64,000 nucleotides of DNA from Diadema setosum (Eukaryota; Echinodermata; Echinoidea; Diadematoida; Diadematidae): positions 4,287,113 through 4,351,112 of the forward strand of contig NC_092706.1 of assembly GCF_964275005.1 (NCBI RefSeq). Direction: 5' to 3'. Positions 22,301 through 35,700 of this stretch are shown here, piece after piece; the stretch's first letter is position 1; the number at the start of each line of letters is the position of its first letter. The translations under genes were made by a program, and so were the position numbers. The notes beneath the pieces were generated by a model, which did not search any database, was not told where the DNA came from, and saw only the letters and a list, made by a program, of their open reading frames with translations.

Positions 22301-25300
22301 TGCATTTATGAATTATCATTTTCACAGAAACGCGTTTCTGGCTCAAACATACTTACCATCACACTTTTTCTGGCTTTTCAGAAACATGTTTCTAACCGTA
22401 TTTAAATTCTATGCCAGAAGAGATCTGATGGGCACTTTTGCTCCATGTTGCAATAAGTTGGTAAGCTGCAACATCAGTGCATTGTTAAAAAGAAAAAAAA
22501 AAAAAAAAGGAGGGAGGGAAAAAAAAAGAACATGTACAATGTATACAGTTTACCATCATAATGAAATGCATTCATGAGCTGCTTACTTTGTAAAAATCAT
22601 TATCAAGAGACCTACGGTATTGCAAAAAAAAGATGCAATCTAAACATACAAATTATTAAAACTCAGATGAATCATGCATCAGGGGCCTGTTGCACCAGCA
22701 ACAACAACAAAATGAATTTAAAAATACCTGAGAAAAACTCAGATTGACTTTGAACAAATTTGTTCCTGTGTAAAGTCAATGGTAGAATCATACCAACCTG
22801 GGTTTTCAGGTCTTACCAGAGTTTTTCTCAGGTTAAACGTTTTATGCAGCAGGCCCCATGTGTCAGCCTATCAGAATTCAAGGTATTCAGAGACTTAAAT
22901 GTTTAATTTTCTAACTTATGTTGTACATTGTATCAGTATCATTGATGTCCACTTTTATGCAACAGGGCCTTGATGTTACTACATTCCTTTGTTTTCTTGT
23001 TGGCAGTGACATATTGTAAAATTTCAATATTGACGATCCATTTTTCCTGTTTAATCCACTCCCCCAAATCTACATAAGGAAACAAATGTTTGTGGCTCCA
23101 GTAGCCAAAAAATGGTTTGACTTGGTCAAAGTCAATATGTGCCAGATTTGTTTGTGTTTTGTTTTTTCCCCATTTGATTTTTTTTTTAACTCAAGATTTG
23201 TTTTTTTACAATTTAATCCTCGCAGCTGCATTCCTGACACAGACAGTATGCCTAGATGACACAACGGTAAAGTTTGAAATCTGGGACACAGCTGGGCAGG
23301 AGCGCTACCACAGTTTAGCCCCAATGTACTACCGCGGAGCTCAAGCAGCCATCGTAGTATACGATATTACAAATCAAGTAAGTTCAAAGATATCCCATTC
23401 ATTCACTTCTGTGCTGAGATGTAGTTATATTGTTTTATTAATAAGATTTCATATTTATGTAGATTACATCTCAGTTTCAGGTGGAGAAGGAAACTATAAT
23501 CTCTCAGAATTGTAATATTTTGTCATTTTAATGCTCTATCCTCCCTTGAACATCCTTTTTAATTGTTAAATGAAAATTCAACAAAGCTTGGAAGGTTTGG
23601 CTAAAGACTAAAAGTTATATCTTCAGCTGGAAAATGGGAGACGTACAGTAGAGACAGAGGAGAGAATGGAGTCTTTGAATATTCATGTACCTTTTCTGGC
23701 AATGAAATCTGTTTTCATGTTTGGAAGCATATTGTTGTGAGAATAATCACATTTCATCTATAATGTCCACTGCATAAATTGTGAATGAGAGTAACTTTTG
23801 TCAAGACAGGTAAAAGTTTAGCAAGCAGGTAAAGTTTAGAATTACCCCCTTGTCAGCTCATGCTTGTCTACTTGAAAAGCAAGTACATTTGTACATACGG
23901 GTCTAGAGAGTGATGCTTTCCTACAATGTACTTGTCAGCGTTTTGGCCGAGGACTGCAATATCAATGAGATTATTGTCAAGTTGGTGACAATACAGCCAT
24001 CCAGCAAACATATGAGAGCTCAGCAGGAATGCACGAATGAATGCCCTTCTTTAGAACGCTAACAAAATGTATTTTCAGGACATGACTCAGCTCCCGCGGC
24101 TGGAGGGTATGGGGGAAAACAAACGACATGGAAGGAAGGAGCCAGTCATGTGACAGCTGTTTTATTTGTGGGTTTTTTCTTCTTCTTTTTCTCTCGCTGG
24201 GATCAGCGAGATTGGTGCGTGCTTGGACCAGCTGAAAGGAAGCTTTCAGGTGTACTTTGTATACTGGGATCCAAATATTTTGGAGAAAAGCATGTTTTGC
24301 GCTGTCATTGTGGAGAGAAAATAATTGCAGTCCAGGTAGAATGAATGAGCCCCCTTCTAGTCTGTGTGAATTTGTGCCCGTCATTTAAAAAGAATATATA
24401 AATATTACTTTGTTCAAATTGTTTCATATTGTTTGATGTTTTATTGTGGTTTATTACATGTTACATATGTTGTTTGTCATGTACATGTAGATGTGATAAA
24501 AATAAGTGATGAGAAGGATAGCATGAATGATCACAGGGCACTTGTCGTATGATGAGATTATGAGCAGAGTATGGGCTCCTGTCTAGTGCAATTACCATCA
24601 ACTGCAGAATCACATACAGCAATTTTCTGTTACTTAAAGTGATAGCATATAAAATATGTCCCCCCCCCCCTTTACTCTTTGAATGATAAATTCAAAAGTC
24701 ATTTTGATGTTGTATAATTTGTCAATAGGTTATTCACTGTTTTGGAATGTTCATTGAATAATAATGGTGCCCAAAGGGGGGGATATTGACACATCAAGTG
24801 TAATGACTATAGTATGAGCTGTATGATTTACCTGGATAAGCAGGGCTTTATTGAATAGCCTGTGTTTCCCCCTGTGTATCGTCTCATCAAAAAAGGTGAG
24901 CTCTCTGCTTGATTCATGGATGACATTGAATTGTGTCTTGCACTATGGAGGTAATTGTATACAAATACATTGTACATATGTAGGCATTGTGAGCCTGTTG
25001 GGTATACAGCTGTAAGGGGAAAGAGAATTTGTATGCCTGTCTTGTAGCTATCAGTATACAAGTACAAGTCGCAGGCCTCAAATTTCATGAAATTTGGGTC
25101 AAGGCCACTGTTTTGAGGGGGCACAAATCCACTCAGAGGGGCACTAGTGAGTAAAAAAAAAAAAAAGAAGAAAAAAAAAAAAAAGATTGTGGCCGTGAAC
25201 TGTTTTGAAAGGTGCATTCCGTTGGAGGGGCATGGCACAAATTTCCGATGGCCGATGGGTATTTCAAGCACTGAAGTCAGACTTAGATGGTGTGTATTGT

Positions 25301-26666
25301 AGGACAAAGAATGTATATCACTTGAGCTGTTTTTTGCGAAGACATAACATTGCTTGAAAATGTTTGCAAGGGGTTACAAAGTTCAGCTGATAATTTAATG
25401 TAGATGTGGATCTGCACTGTGCACTTGAGTGTTGCCACCGATTTTCAAAACATATTCTGTTGTGCAAATGTGATAAGCTTGAGTACACTGCACATGTGGC
25501 ATCGCGAATTATATTTCTTTAAACATGACTTTGATCTGTTGCAGGAGACATTCGGAAGGGCCAAGACATGGGTAAAAGAACTACAAAGACAAGCTAGTCC
25601 AAACATTGTCATCGCGCTGGCAGGAAACAAGGCAGATCTTGCCAACAAGAGGATGGTGGAATTTGAGGTGCAGTGGAATTTACTCAGCACATACATTATA
25701 CTTCCTTTAGATTCCAGCATACAGATAAAACCATGAGTCTAAATATTGACGGGTATTTTTAGAAATAAAAAGTTCAAGAAATATGTAGCATAATAGAGGA
25801 TGGTTCTGGCATTAATACTGATAACATGTTCTGTTGAATTTCTCATGTTTTCATTAAAACATTTTGGATTTTGCTTTTAAAGGTATTCTTCGAAAGTTGC
25901 ATAATAACAAATTTTGTACAAAATAATCATATAGAAAATTTGAATTTAAATTGAATTTCATTTCAATGGAGTAAGACATGTTAGTGATATTCTAAACTAT
26001 GTTTGATATTTATGGGACTTCAAAAAATTATATCTAACAATACAATATGTATATTAGTTACATTTATGAAGCATAATCTAACGCTGCTGAAAGGTGCAAA
26101 TACAATGTCGATGCAGCCAGCCAAACATCACAATAAAGACATGGTACAGAACATTATAACATCACAAGTGTACATGGATATTCATGGTGTGGGTCAGTAC
26201 ATAACCCATAGACACACATGTGCCATATGTCTGTACATACGAGAACACACTTTAGTTTGTTTGTTTTTTTCTGTCTTAGTCATTCTAAGCACTACAGAAG
26301 TTACTTTTTTTGTGTGCTTTTCAAATACAGGATTAAGAAGACAATAGTTCATACTCAGTTTACAAAGAAGAGAATGGGATTTTTTTTTTAAATATACTGG
26401 TAGTAAAGCTCTTATTTTGTTAATACTGATATGAAGGATACAGGTGTAGGTCTAATTTTGTCAAGTGGAGCTGGTTTGAGAGAATGATACTGAAAAATGT
26501 AAATATGTGGGTACTGATGGTTTCGTTCTGTGGCAACTTAGATTAAAGGTACCATCTCTTTAAAGGTACCATATCATTGATAGTTGCTTCTCATTCCTTA
26601 TGATAGGTGATTCCCCCTCCCATTCTCTCATCCTCATATTTTTCTATGCCTTCAGGTATTGTGTGT

Positions 26667-26701
<35 letters not shown>

Positions 26702-29700
26702 CAAGTGGATTTTAGTTGTCACATAGTGTATATTTGTTGTACTACACTTGTTCATGCTCACAAACACACACACATACACACACACACACACTTAACCAAC
26801 ACACAATGCTCTTGTGTGCCCCTAAAGGCTGCACACACAACACATGAAACACCACATTTACTCATAACCACACATGTGGCACGTACACTGTACATTTACG
26901 TGCCGGTTACGCAGGGAGCCGGTGTTGTGGCATTGGGTTGTATTCATTTATGCATGTGTTTGTGCCCAATCGGCAGGAGGCCCAGGCGTACGCGGAGGAG
27001 AACAGCTTATTGTTTATGGAGACATCGGCCAAGACTGCCATGAACGTCAATGACATATTCCTGGCAATAGGTAAGCTGCAGTCAGAAGGAGAGTGTAAAA
27101 CCTGCCCCCTTTTTCTTCCCCAACCACCTGTGAGGAATTGTTCCCTTATCTTTTGTCATGTCTCGATTTATAAACTTCAAGAATCAAGATAAGTGAGAAC
27201 AATAGGGATTCATTGAGGTGGTGCAGTTTCTGATTGCAAAGCAGCCTTGGATTATAAAAGTTGAAAAAGTAAAAATACATGAGCATCTGACATAGAGCCG
27301 TATTTTAATGACCAGAAGAAAGCCTATATACATGCTTTTGTATTCTATCTGGCAACCTAATTCTATGCACTGATGAGCAGTAGTGACTTGAATAGTTCGA
27401 GTGTGTCGTGTGTACATGTTAACAGATGCTCAAGATGGTAATCCTGTTCTGAGAGTTTCCAGATGACTCTAGCACATGCCATATACAGTGAAGACACTGA
27501 CAAATGTATAACACATCATTAAGAAAAAACAAACGCTGTGTTTCTCTGGTGATGAATATAGATGAATTTGAAAAAAAAAAAATGAATAAATGAATTTTAA
27601 AAAAGTTACAGAACCTTGGTTCCTAAACAAAACCACCTCTGCCTCCTCAAAGAAAAGTAGAACAAATTATTCTGACGATAAGTGAGTTGCCCATTGTATG
27701 TCTTTGTTGGGCTAAGATGAGGTTGGTGTAAAAGCTTTGTGATTTAAATAGGAATTTGGTGTAAAGGTTTGTGATTCTATCAGATCTCTAAACATGTGGC
27801 AGTGTTAATTCCTTCATACAGCCATTGTCATTGATATCAGAATGACAGTGTCATGAGCTTTAATTCTTTGTTTGCCACAGTCACATGCTCGACCTTGTTG
27901 ACATGCCAATTTCACATATTTTCCCCAAAACATGTATAACTGTGGACAAGCCAGTTAATAGATTGCCCTTTGCCACAGTACATTGACAATGCCATTGCCT
28001 TTAGCTTTGTCATGAAATTTACACTACAGCATAACATGCAATTTTCTTTACTGCATTCCTGATGTCAATGCTTCTGTAGAAAGTCACATGGTTTTATATA
28101 AAGAGATTGTTTTCCAGACGTGCTTAAATATACAGCCTGTATGTTGCAGTTTCAGAATAATGTTGCATGCAGGGGTTTTGTACCATGGCAAACAAAGATT
28201 TAAAGGTGTTTTTATCCCTCTGTCCAGAAGGGTACAAGAGGCATGAATGTTTTGTTTAATTTGTGTGTTTTATCATTCCTCTATTCAGTGTTAAAGTTCT
28301 TTGTTTTATTACAAGTCTTGTAATGCATGAACAGCTCCCATTTCATTACTTTTAATATATCCATCATGTCAAAGTTATATTTATTTGAGCTGCTTGAGCC
28401 ATGTCTACCTATGCAAGGAAGACATGTGTATGACTGTAGCCAGTGTTTTCATCTACAGTTTTGTCATCGCCAAAAGTTGTTTAGGCTTTGCTGCTCAAAA
28501 AAATCATGAAGTCGCTTATCAAGTTTGAATCTGCCTGTGTGAATGAATTTACTCATTACTCCTTGGCTTTTTAAAGGAAATGGCCTCAGAGACATTCTCT
28601 GTCATTTAATTGCCTCATAATGCAAATGAGCTGCTATTGACAGTGATGTCAAACTTTGCACTTACGTCAAAAAAACAAAACAACAACAACAGAAGAGGTA
28701 TAGCCTTAATTAACAAAGGTTGTTAAAGTCTAGTCCATGGATTTAAACAAGCACAAAATTGGCATACCTTCCTTATGTGCGTATCAGCGCATTGATTTTA
28801 AGATGTATGTTGGCTACACGTTCTTTCACATTTGAAATGCAAACAAAATTTGCTTAATCCATGGGCTTGATATAAACCGCTTTTATGAATTCTGCCAAAG
28901 TGTTTCACACTCGCCTCTTTAGACGACCAAGCAACAGTTCAGTATTTCAGCAGGCAAGTCCCCTGAACATTTAATACTTGCCTCGATACTGTGTTGAGGC
29001 TGACTAGACAAGATACACTGTAGGCCCTCATCTTAATAGCTCAACCCAGGTTATTCAATTTCAACAAGTTTGACTGGAATGGCGGATATAGCCTTTTTAC
29101 ATGTTCCTCCCTCAGTCAGACATACATGTACAGTACTTGTACTCATTTACTTCACTCTACTTCGTTCCCATGATGATATGGGATGATACCTGTTCATTGA
29201 TTGAAGCTCGTGATTTAAAACGTTTGTGTTAAGTAACACCATGTGAATTATGGACCGAAGCCCAGAGCAGGACGAGCTTGAATTGAAACACACCACTTGC
29301 CTATGTTTCAATTCTCCTTCTGCATCAACTCATGGAAAATGCTTAAAGTTTGTGTCATTCCACGGTACATGATGGCAGTTGCTGCTGTGTCTTCGTAAGA
29401 CAAAGAGCCATTCATCTCGCAACCATCCATGCAGTGTGCTTCTGTCATTTAGATGTTCTTTTATCAGAAGTAGGTTTGGAACTTGCCAAAAGAACATTAC
29501 ATCTGTATCACGTATGCATAAATCTAGTGTTTTCAGGGTTCCTGTGTCCATAACCTGATTAGTTACAGTCGTCAATCTAGCTAGGATGAGAAACCACTTT
29601 CCTTTGCATCACCCAGCCTGGCATACCTTTTATGCTACTGTTTGCAGTCAAATATGCATTTTGTCCACAAAGATGACTCACATTGTGCAAGTTTGAAACC

Positions 29701-32700
29701 AAAATGACTGCCATGTACATTGTAAAGGTGCACATATTTGCCATAACGCAATGGCAGGCCTAGGAATAAGAAAGTCACACTCATATACAGTGATGTAACT
29801 GTGTTCATAAAAATTGTGTTTCAAAGAAGCTGAATCTCACTTGATAGTACAAGTGCAAGTGTGTGGTAATCATCCCCCTCCCCCAACTAACATTACATTG
29901 TATACAGGCAGGCATTACCTATTATAAAATGGTGTTCAATCGTGTGCCAGAGCCGTCGCCTTGATTGATTGATGATACTCTCAACCACAACAAGTGCAGT
30001 GTGTCAAGGGCCACTGATCAATGAGGCTGATGGTGTAGACAGCATCGTAGGCATCGCCTCCCTAGTGTTTCAGTCATGCACTAACATGTACAGCATGTGT
30101 GCTGCCAATAAAAAGTACATGTACTCGCCCCTTAATTGTCCACTCCATCCTATGCATACTCACCCGTAAAGACAGTAAGTAACCAAAAAGGGGGGGGGGG
30201 TGAGGGAGAAGGGATTAATTACTGAAATTAATTATTTAAATGAAAACACAACTTATGGTATACATAGTCTGATGAGGCAGTCATGACCTACTAATTTGTA
30301 ATAATATCAGAGCATTAAGATCTTGTTGCCGTTGCTTTATTTGCCTGCATAAACATTTGAGCGAAGGTTCCATACTTCAGACAAACAAATGGTCATTCAT
30401 TTTATGTGATTGATGATTAGTTGTAGTTGGTGTGGGCAAGGAGGCAAATGGGCTTGTAATAATTTGCACAAGAGTAATACAATAGATGTTTCCATACACA
30501 GTGTGCTATGACAAATCTTCAAAGATAAATCCAAGAATCAGTGTAACTTGCCCCTGTACAATTTGTACCTGGGCAGTTTGATAGAAATTTGGCATGCGAA
30601 AATTCTAGCGTCACATGTGTGTATAAATCCAGCTCGATGTAATCTGGAAAAACTTGCTATAAACGTAGAAAGGCTAGCACAACAAAAGTACCTTCAATGG
30701 GACATACATCATTTCTACATCTAGCCACAGTGTAAAACATGTTTAGATGAATTAGTTGTCATTTCCAGTGCAGCCATCCAAATTCATCCAGTTATGTGTG
30801 CTGTGTGTGCAGTGTTCAGTGTGTAGCTGGAGATTTTGTCCATGAAACAGCTTTTTATACTGGAGAGATTCTCACGTGCTCTTTCAGAACGAACTCTGTT
30901 TGAAGAGCTCAAGAAGAATCAATGTAAGCATATTTGGCCCTTTGTTTTTAAAAGTACAGCATTTATCATTGTGTAATAAACAGTGTTATGTGTACTATGC
31001 ACATGCCTGTTTATTTTTTCAGTGTACTGTGTACAAAAATGTGTAGTGTAGTGTAGTAGCTGCAAATGCCATTTTTTTTTTATTATTATTATTAAAGAGA
31101 CTCTTTGATTTGATTGAAAATCATTCTTATCAGGTCAGCTTTAATGCCACAGAGATGACAGTAGCAAGATTTTTTTCACAAGTGAAATTGTTAGAAAAAA
31201 AATAATGAATAAAAAAAAAATGCTTTGATATGCATTGACTGTTGTCCAGACAAATGTACATCATACATCTTGTACACACCAGTATCATAATTCAATCAGC
31301 CCTGTGATCTGTATTTTAAGTTGTTGATTTTGTTAAAAATGTTTTAAAAACAATACATCGGATGAGTGAGATATTTGTTTCATTCATACACACATACACT
31401 AATTAAGTTACATTTGACTGAACATTGATGATACTTAATGCAAAATTGTCTTAAAAAGTCTGTTACGACCAAAATCACTCTGAGAATGATCGCACCAAAA
31501 GAAACAATCAACTAATGTTCAGGCGGTTTATTAACAGTGATATTGTGGGTACAGACTCGTAATCGGTTTTCACATCAGTACAATAATGATCAATAAAACA
31601 ATTACAAATCAATATCACTTACACTTATTACATGCAATATCCCTGGAAATGTCCAAATACGATGCTCGATGCACAAAGGAATGGTCCACGATGCACCGAT
31701 GAATGATACCTTCGACGTAAATCCAGAGGTGCAGGTTACGATAGTCCAAAATATAAATCCGGGGTAAAATCCAAGTTATGTGTCCACAGCAAAACGTGCA
31801 AAATCCAAACGTTATGACGACCACGTTCAGTTGATGTGTTGAATGACGATTCACTTTATAATGTCCAGCGAGGAATCCAGCCCGTCACAGCTTTGCCGCA
31901 ACAATGTCCGCTGACATTAAAATATGGAGTCTATCTCCAATGTAGGCAAATTAATTCTCTGCAGGCAAAATGTCTCCCAGGCCTTATCTCCACAAACACA
32001 GTTTGTATAGCAGGTCAGCAGGTAACACAGGACTGACTATAACAAGTCGTTTCAGAGCCAGAAGTGACGTAACTCTCAGAGCAGAGGTGTTGGGTACTCT
32101 GCCTACCTCAGAATTTCTCCTGCTTATATACTATCCATTCACCCCTTTCTAGTACATTCTGTAATTTTCTCCAACCTGGGGCCACATACCTGAACATACT
32201 AGCAAGTCCAAATTCCAGGAATCCTGGATGACTCACTGCCTAATATGTGCATAACATCATTGCCAAAATTAACTACCAATCACATTGGGTTACAAGGGCA
32301 GTGCCTCACTCAGCCAGCACTTCCTAGAATATTCTGGAATGGGCAAAATCATTCTAGATTGAGTGAGCTATAATGTATTTCCTGTCACATGCATACATGT
32401 ACTGTAGCTACATTGTATACCACATAGAAAATTCTCCACTGATCTGGTCAGCCTGTATGTACAATATCTATATCATATAGAATGTTCTCCATTAATCTGG
32501 TCACCCTGTGTACATACACATTAAACAACCATGCATACAGCCTTGATACATGTACATAACTACTTGTGTGTACATTTGTGACACCATCCCCCATGGGAAA
32601 AAGAAAGCCTTGCCGTAGCAAGGGTTTCTTTTACCTTCACAATTTCTCATTGTTATTTGCAACAAATGTGAGGTAAAATCCAAGTCAAGCAACAATAATC

Positions 32701-35700
32701 ACATACTATCACATGCCTTTTGAATAGCTGCATTAATTCCATGTTCTCTTTTCATGGATACCATTTACAATGATATTGCTTGGATTCTCGAAGCTTATAC
32801 AATCATGTCAAACTGTTTTGCATACATTAATGGATATGCTAAACACATACACTGTAAGTGATATGCCGGTGAAACTTTTCACCCTTAACTTCTACTGTGC
32901 TATCCACTATCTATGTCACACCAACTGACTTTTGGTCATAGCACTCTTTCAACATATTGACATGACACATCCTCTGTTCTTTGCATCTGTCTGGTGTACT
33001 GATCACATAGTTCACATCATTGAATTTCTTTTTGACACAGTATGGGCCACTGAACTTGGCTTTCAGTGGTTCACCTTGTATGGGCAGCAGTACAAGAACT
33101 TTGTCACCTGGTTTGAAGGTTCGGGCTTTGGCATTTTTGTCTGCCTTTCTCTTCATAGAGTCTTGTGACACTTTCAAGTGTTCCCTAGCTACCTCACAAG
33201 CCTTTGAAAGCCTTTCACGAAACTTTGACACATAGTCAAGTAGGTGGACCTCATCATCCTCAATCATGAATTTCTCTTTGATGAGCTTCAGTGGGCCCCT
33301 AACTTCATGACCGTACACCAACTCAAATGGGCTGAAACCCGTCGACTCATTTGGGGAGTCCCTCGTTGCGAACAGCAGGAAAGGGATGCCCTTATCCCAA
33401 TCCTCGGGATACTCCTCACAAAATGCCCTAATCATTGTCTTTAGGGTCTGGTGGTAGCGCTCCAACGCACCTTGGGATTGGGGATGATAAGCTGACGACT
33501 TCAGCTGCTTCACACCCAAACGATACATCACCTCTTGAAATATGCCTGACATGAAATTTGACCCTTGGTCAGACTGCACTTCCTTGGGCAACCCATACCT
33601 AGTGAAAAACTGCACTAGAGCATCTACCACAGTCTTGGCAGTGATATTTCTCAATGGGATAGCCTCTGGAAACCGTGTAGACATATCCATGATTGTCAAG
33701 AGGTACTTATGACCCGACCTAGTCCTAGGCAAAGGTCCAACACAGTCGACTAGAACCCGACTGAATGGTTCTTCAAACGCAGGTATCGGAATCAATGGCG
33801 CCGGCTTCACCGAATGCTGTGGCTTACCAGCCACCTGACATGTGTGACAAGTCTTGCAAAATTCAGCCACATCCACATTCAACCCTGGCCAATAGAAATG
33901 TCTCATGATCCGATCCTTTGTCTTTCTGACGCCTAAATGGCCGCCAACAGGTAACTCGTGAGCAATCCTCAAGATCTCACCGCGGTAACAGGGAGGGACA
34001 ACAACTTGACGGACCACCGTCCAATCCTCATCAGCTGGCCTATGGGGAGGTCTCCACTTCCTCATCAAAATGCCGTCTTTGACATAATAGCACTCAGGGA
34101 CCTTTTCAGCCTCAGCCTCAGAACACGCCGTCTGAGACAAGCCTTTCAACTCAGAGTCTGCCTGCTGTGCCTCAACCAAGGAAGACTTGCTAAACAGCCC
34201 ATCACTGTTAGCCTCGGAGCCTAATACAGCAACCCCATCATTCAAATCCTTGAAAAAGGTTTCTGCCAACCAAACACCGGAATTCTCCTCCACATCAACA
34301 GAATCCGCATCATCTTGAACAGCTCTACGAGCCTGAGACCTAGTCACAACACAATCTGGGAAAATCCCAGGAAACTCCTCCTGCAACTGCTCAGTTTCAG
34401 CAACCACCACTGGTTTATCCGAAACAACTGGAGACGCAACCACCTTGTCCCCAGCCAAGTCATTCCCCAACAAAAAGTCAATGCCTACCATGGGCAACTC
34501 AGGAACAACTCCAACAGTGACAGGACCAGAAACTAGGTCACACTTCAAATCCACTCTATACAGTGGTACTGACATATAACTGCCATCAACAGTCTGAATC
34601 AAGACTTTTGCATTCACTGCACTATCTGGTGGAAAAGTCATACCACCATCCACCATCAACGACTGAGAGGCCCCCGTATCCCGCAGGATGACCACTGGCT
34701 TACCTGCCTCACCAGAAGTACATGGGGTCACCTCACCATCAAACAAAAAGCTACGATAGCTCTCATCCACCTGCTTCAGCCTATCTTTGAATTTGGGAGA
34801 TTGACTTTCAATGGCCTGTGTTTCACTGAACGGGACACTATTTTCTGGTAGGACACTTTTTGACATGACAAATCCCATGTCCTTCTTTGTTTTGTTTTGC
34901 AACTTCCAACACTGTGACTTTACATGCCCTGTCTTGTTACAGTGAAAACATTTGATGACATTTGCACTTGTACTGGACCCTTTGTCAGATTGAGGCTTTG
35001 GTACCGATGAAGTTTCAGAACTCGTGCCTTTTTCAGAACCAGCATTCTTTGGATTGCTTGACTGATTTTTGTCTCTCTTATTTCCAGAGAAATTCCTGAA
35101 AGGTGGTCTGTTGTCATTTCTGTGGGTCAGCTCATACTCATCAGCCATCAAGGCTGCTTTATGCAAACTTGTCACTTTGTGATCATCCAAATGCGACCTC
35201 ACACTGAAAGCAACACTCTTTTTGAATTCTTCCAAAAGAACAACCTCACGTAGGTTATCAAAATCCTGATCCACTTTCAGGGATCTATACCACCTATCGA
35301 ACATCATTTCTTTTTCACGAGCAAACTCAACATGTGTCTGGCCTGGTTTGCGGTACGAATTTCTGAACTTATGTCTGTACGCCTCTGGCACCAACTCATA
35401 TGCATTCAACACTGCCTTCTTGACTGTAGCATAGTCACGTGATTGCTCTTTTGAGAGAGATGAGTACACATCGGCTGCTTTGCCGACAAACACACTTTGA
35501 AGGAGCATGGGCCAAAATTCCTGTGGCCAGTTCAAACTGTCAGCCACCTTCTCAAATGACACAAAATATGCATCAACTCTGTTTTCTTCAAACTTTGGCA
35601 CCAATCGAATGTTCTTGGCCAAATCAAATTCAGAGGGAGCCCTTTCACGATTTCCAACAGTCTGTGCATGAGCCATTTCCATCTCACGCAATTTCATTTG

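Larger units (their letters stand above)
13332..23225 (+). other. RAB5 intron 1 (9.9 kb), repeat-rich, no internal gene seen
   Basis: Contains a tRNA-derived SINE head (about 17467-17560), a 410-bp foldback element (18470-18879), a 290-bp palindrome (19446-19735), a pogo-like MITE (20060-20445), a C12-A22-G11 block (21388-21432) and a TIR element (22682-22857). TGTACATGTACATG-type palindromic runs are frequent (15870, 18240, 19748). Open frames up to 163 aa show no motif or codon pattern that I can support as coding. Confidence 0.7.

Noticed and set aside
24828..25307. 159-aa minus-strand frame
   Set aside because: Contains a poly-Phe stretch from an A-rich run in RAB5 intron 2; no recognisable protein.
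31615..31854. 79-aa frame present identically at 36411-36650
   Set aside because: It lies in both LTRs and is duplicated with them; no recognised domain.
32584..32910. Hidden RT or RNase H remnant between the integrase stop and the LTR
   Set aside because: No YxDD-like or other RT motif in any frame; too short (327 bp) for the domain.
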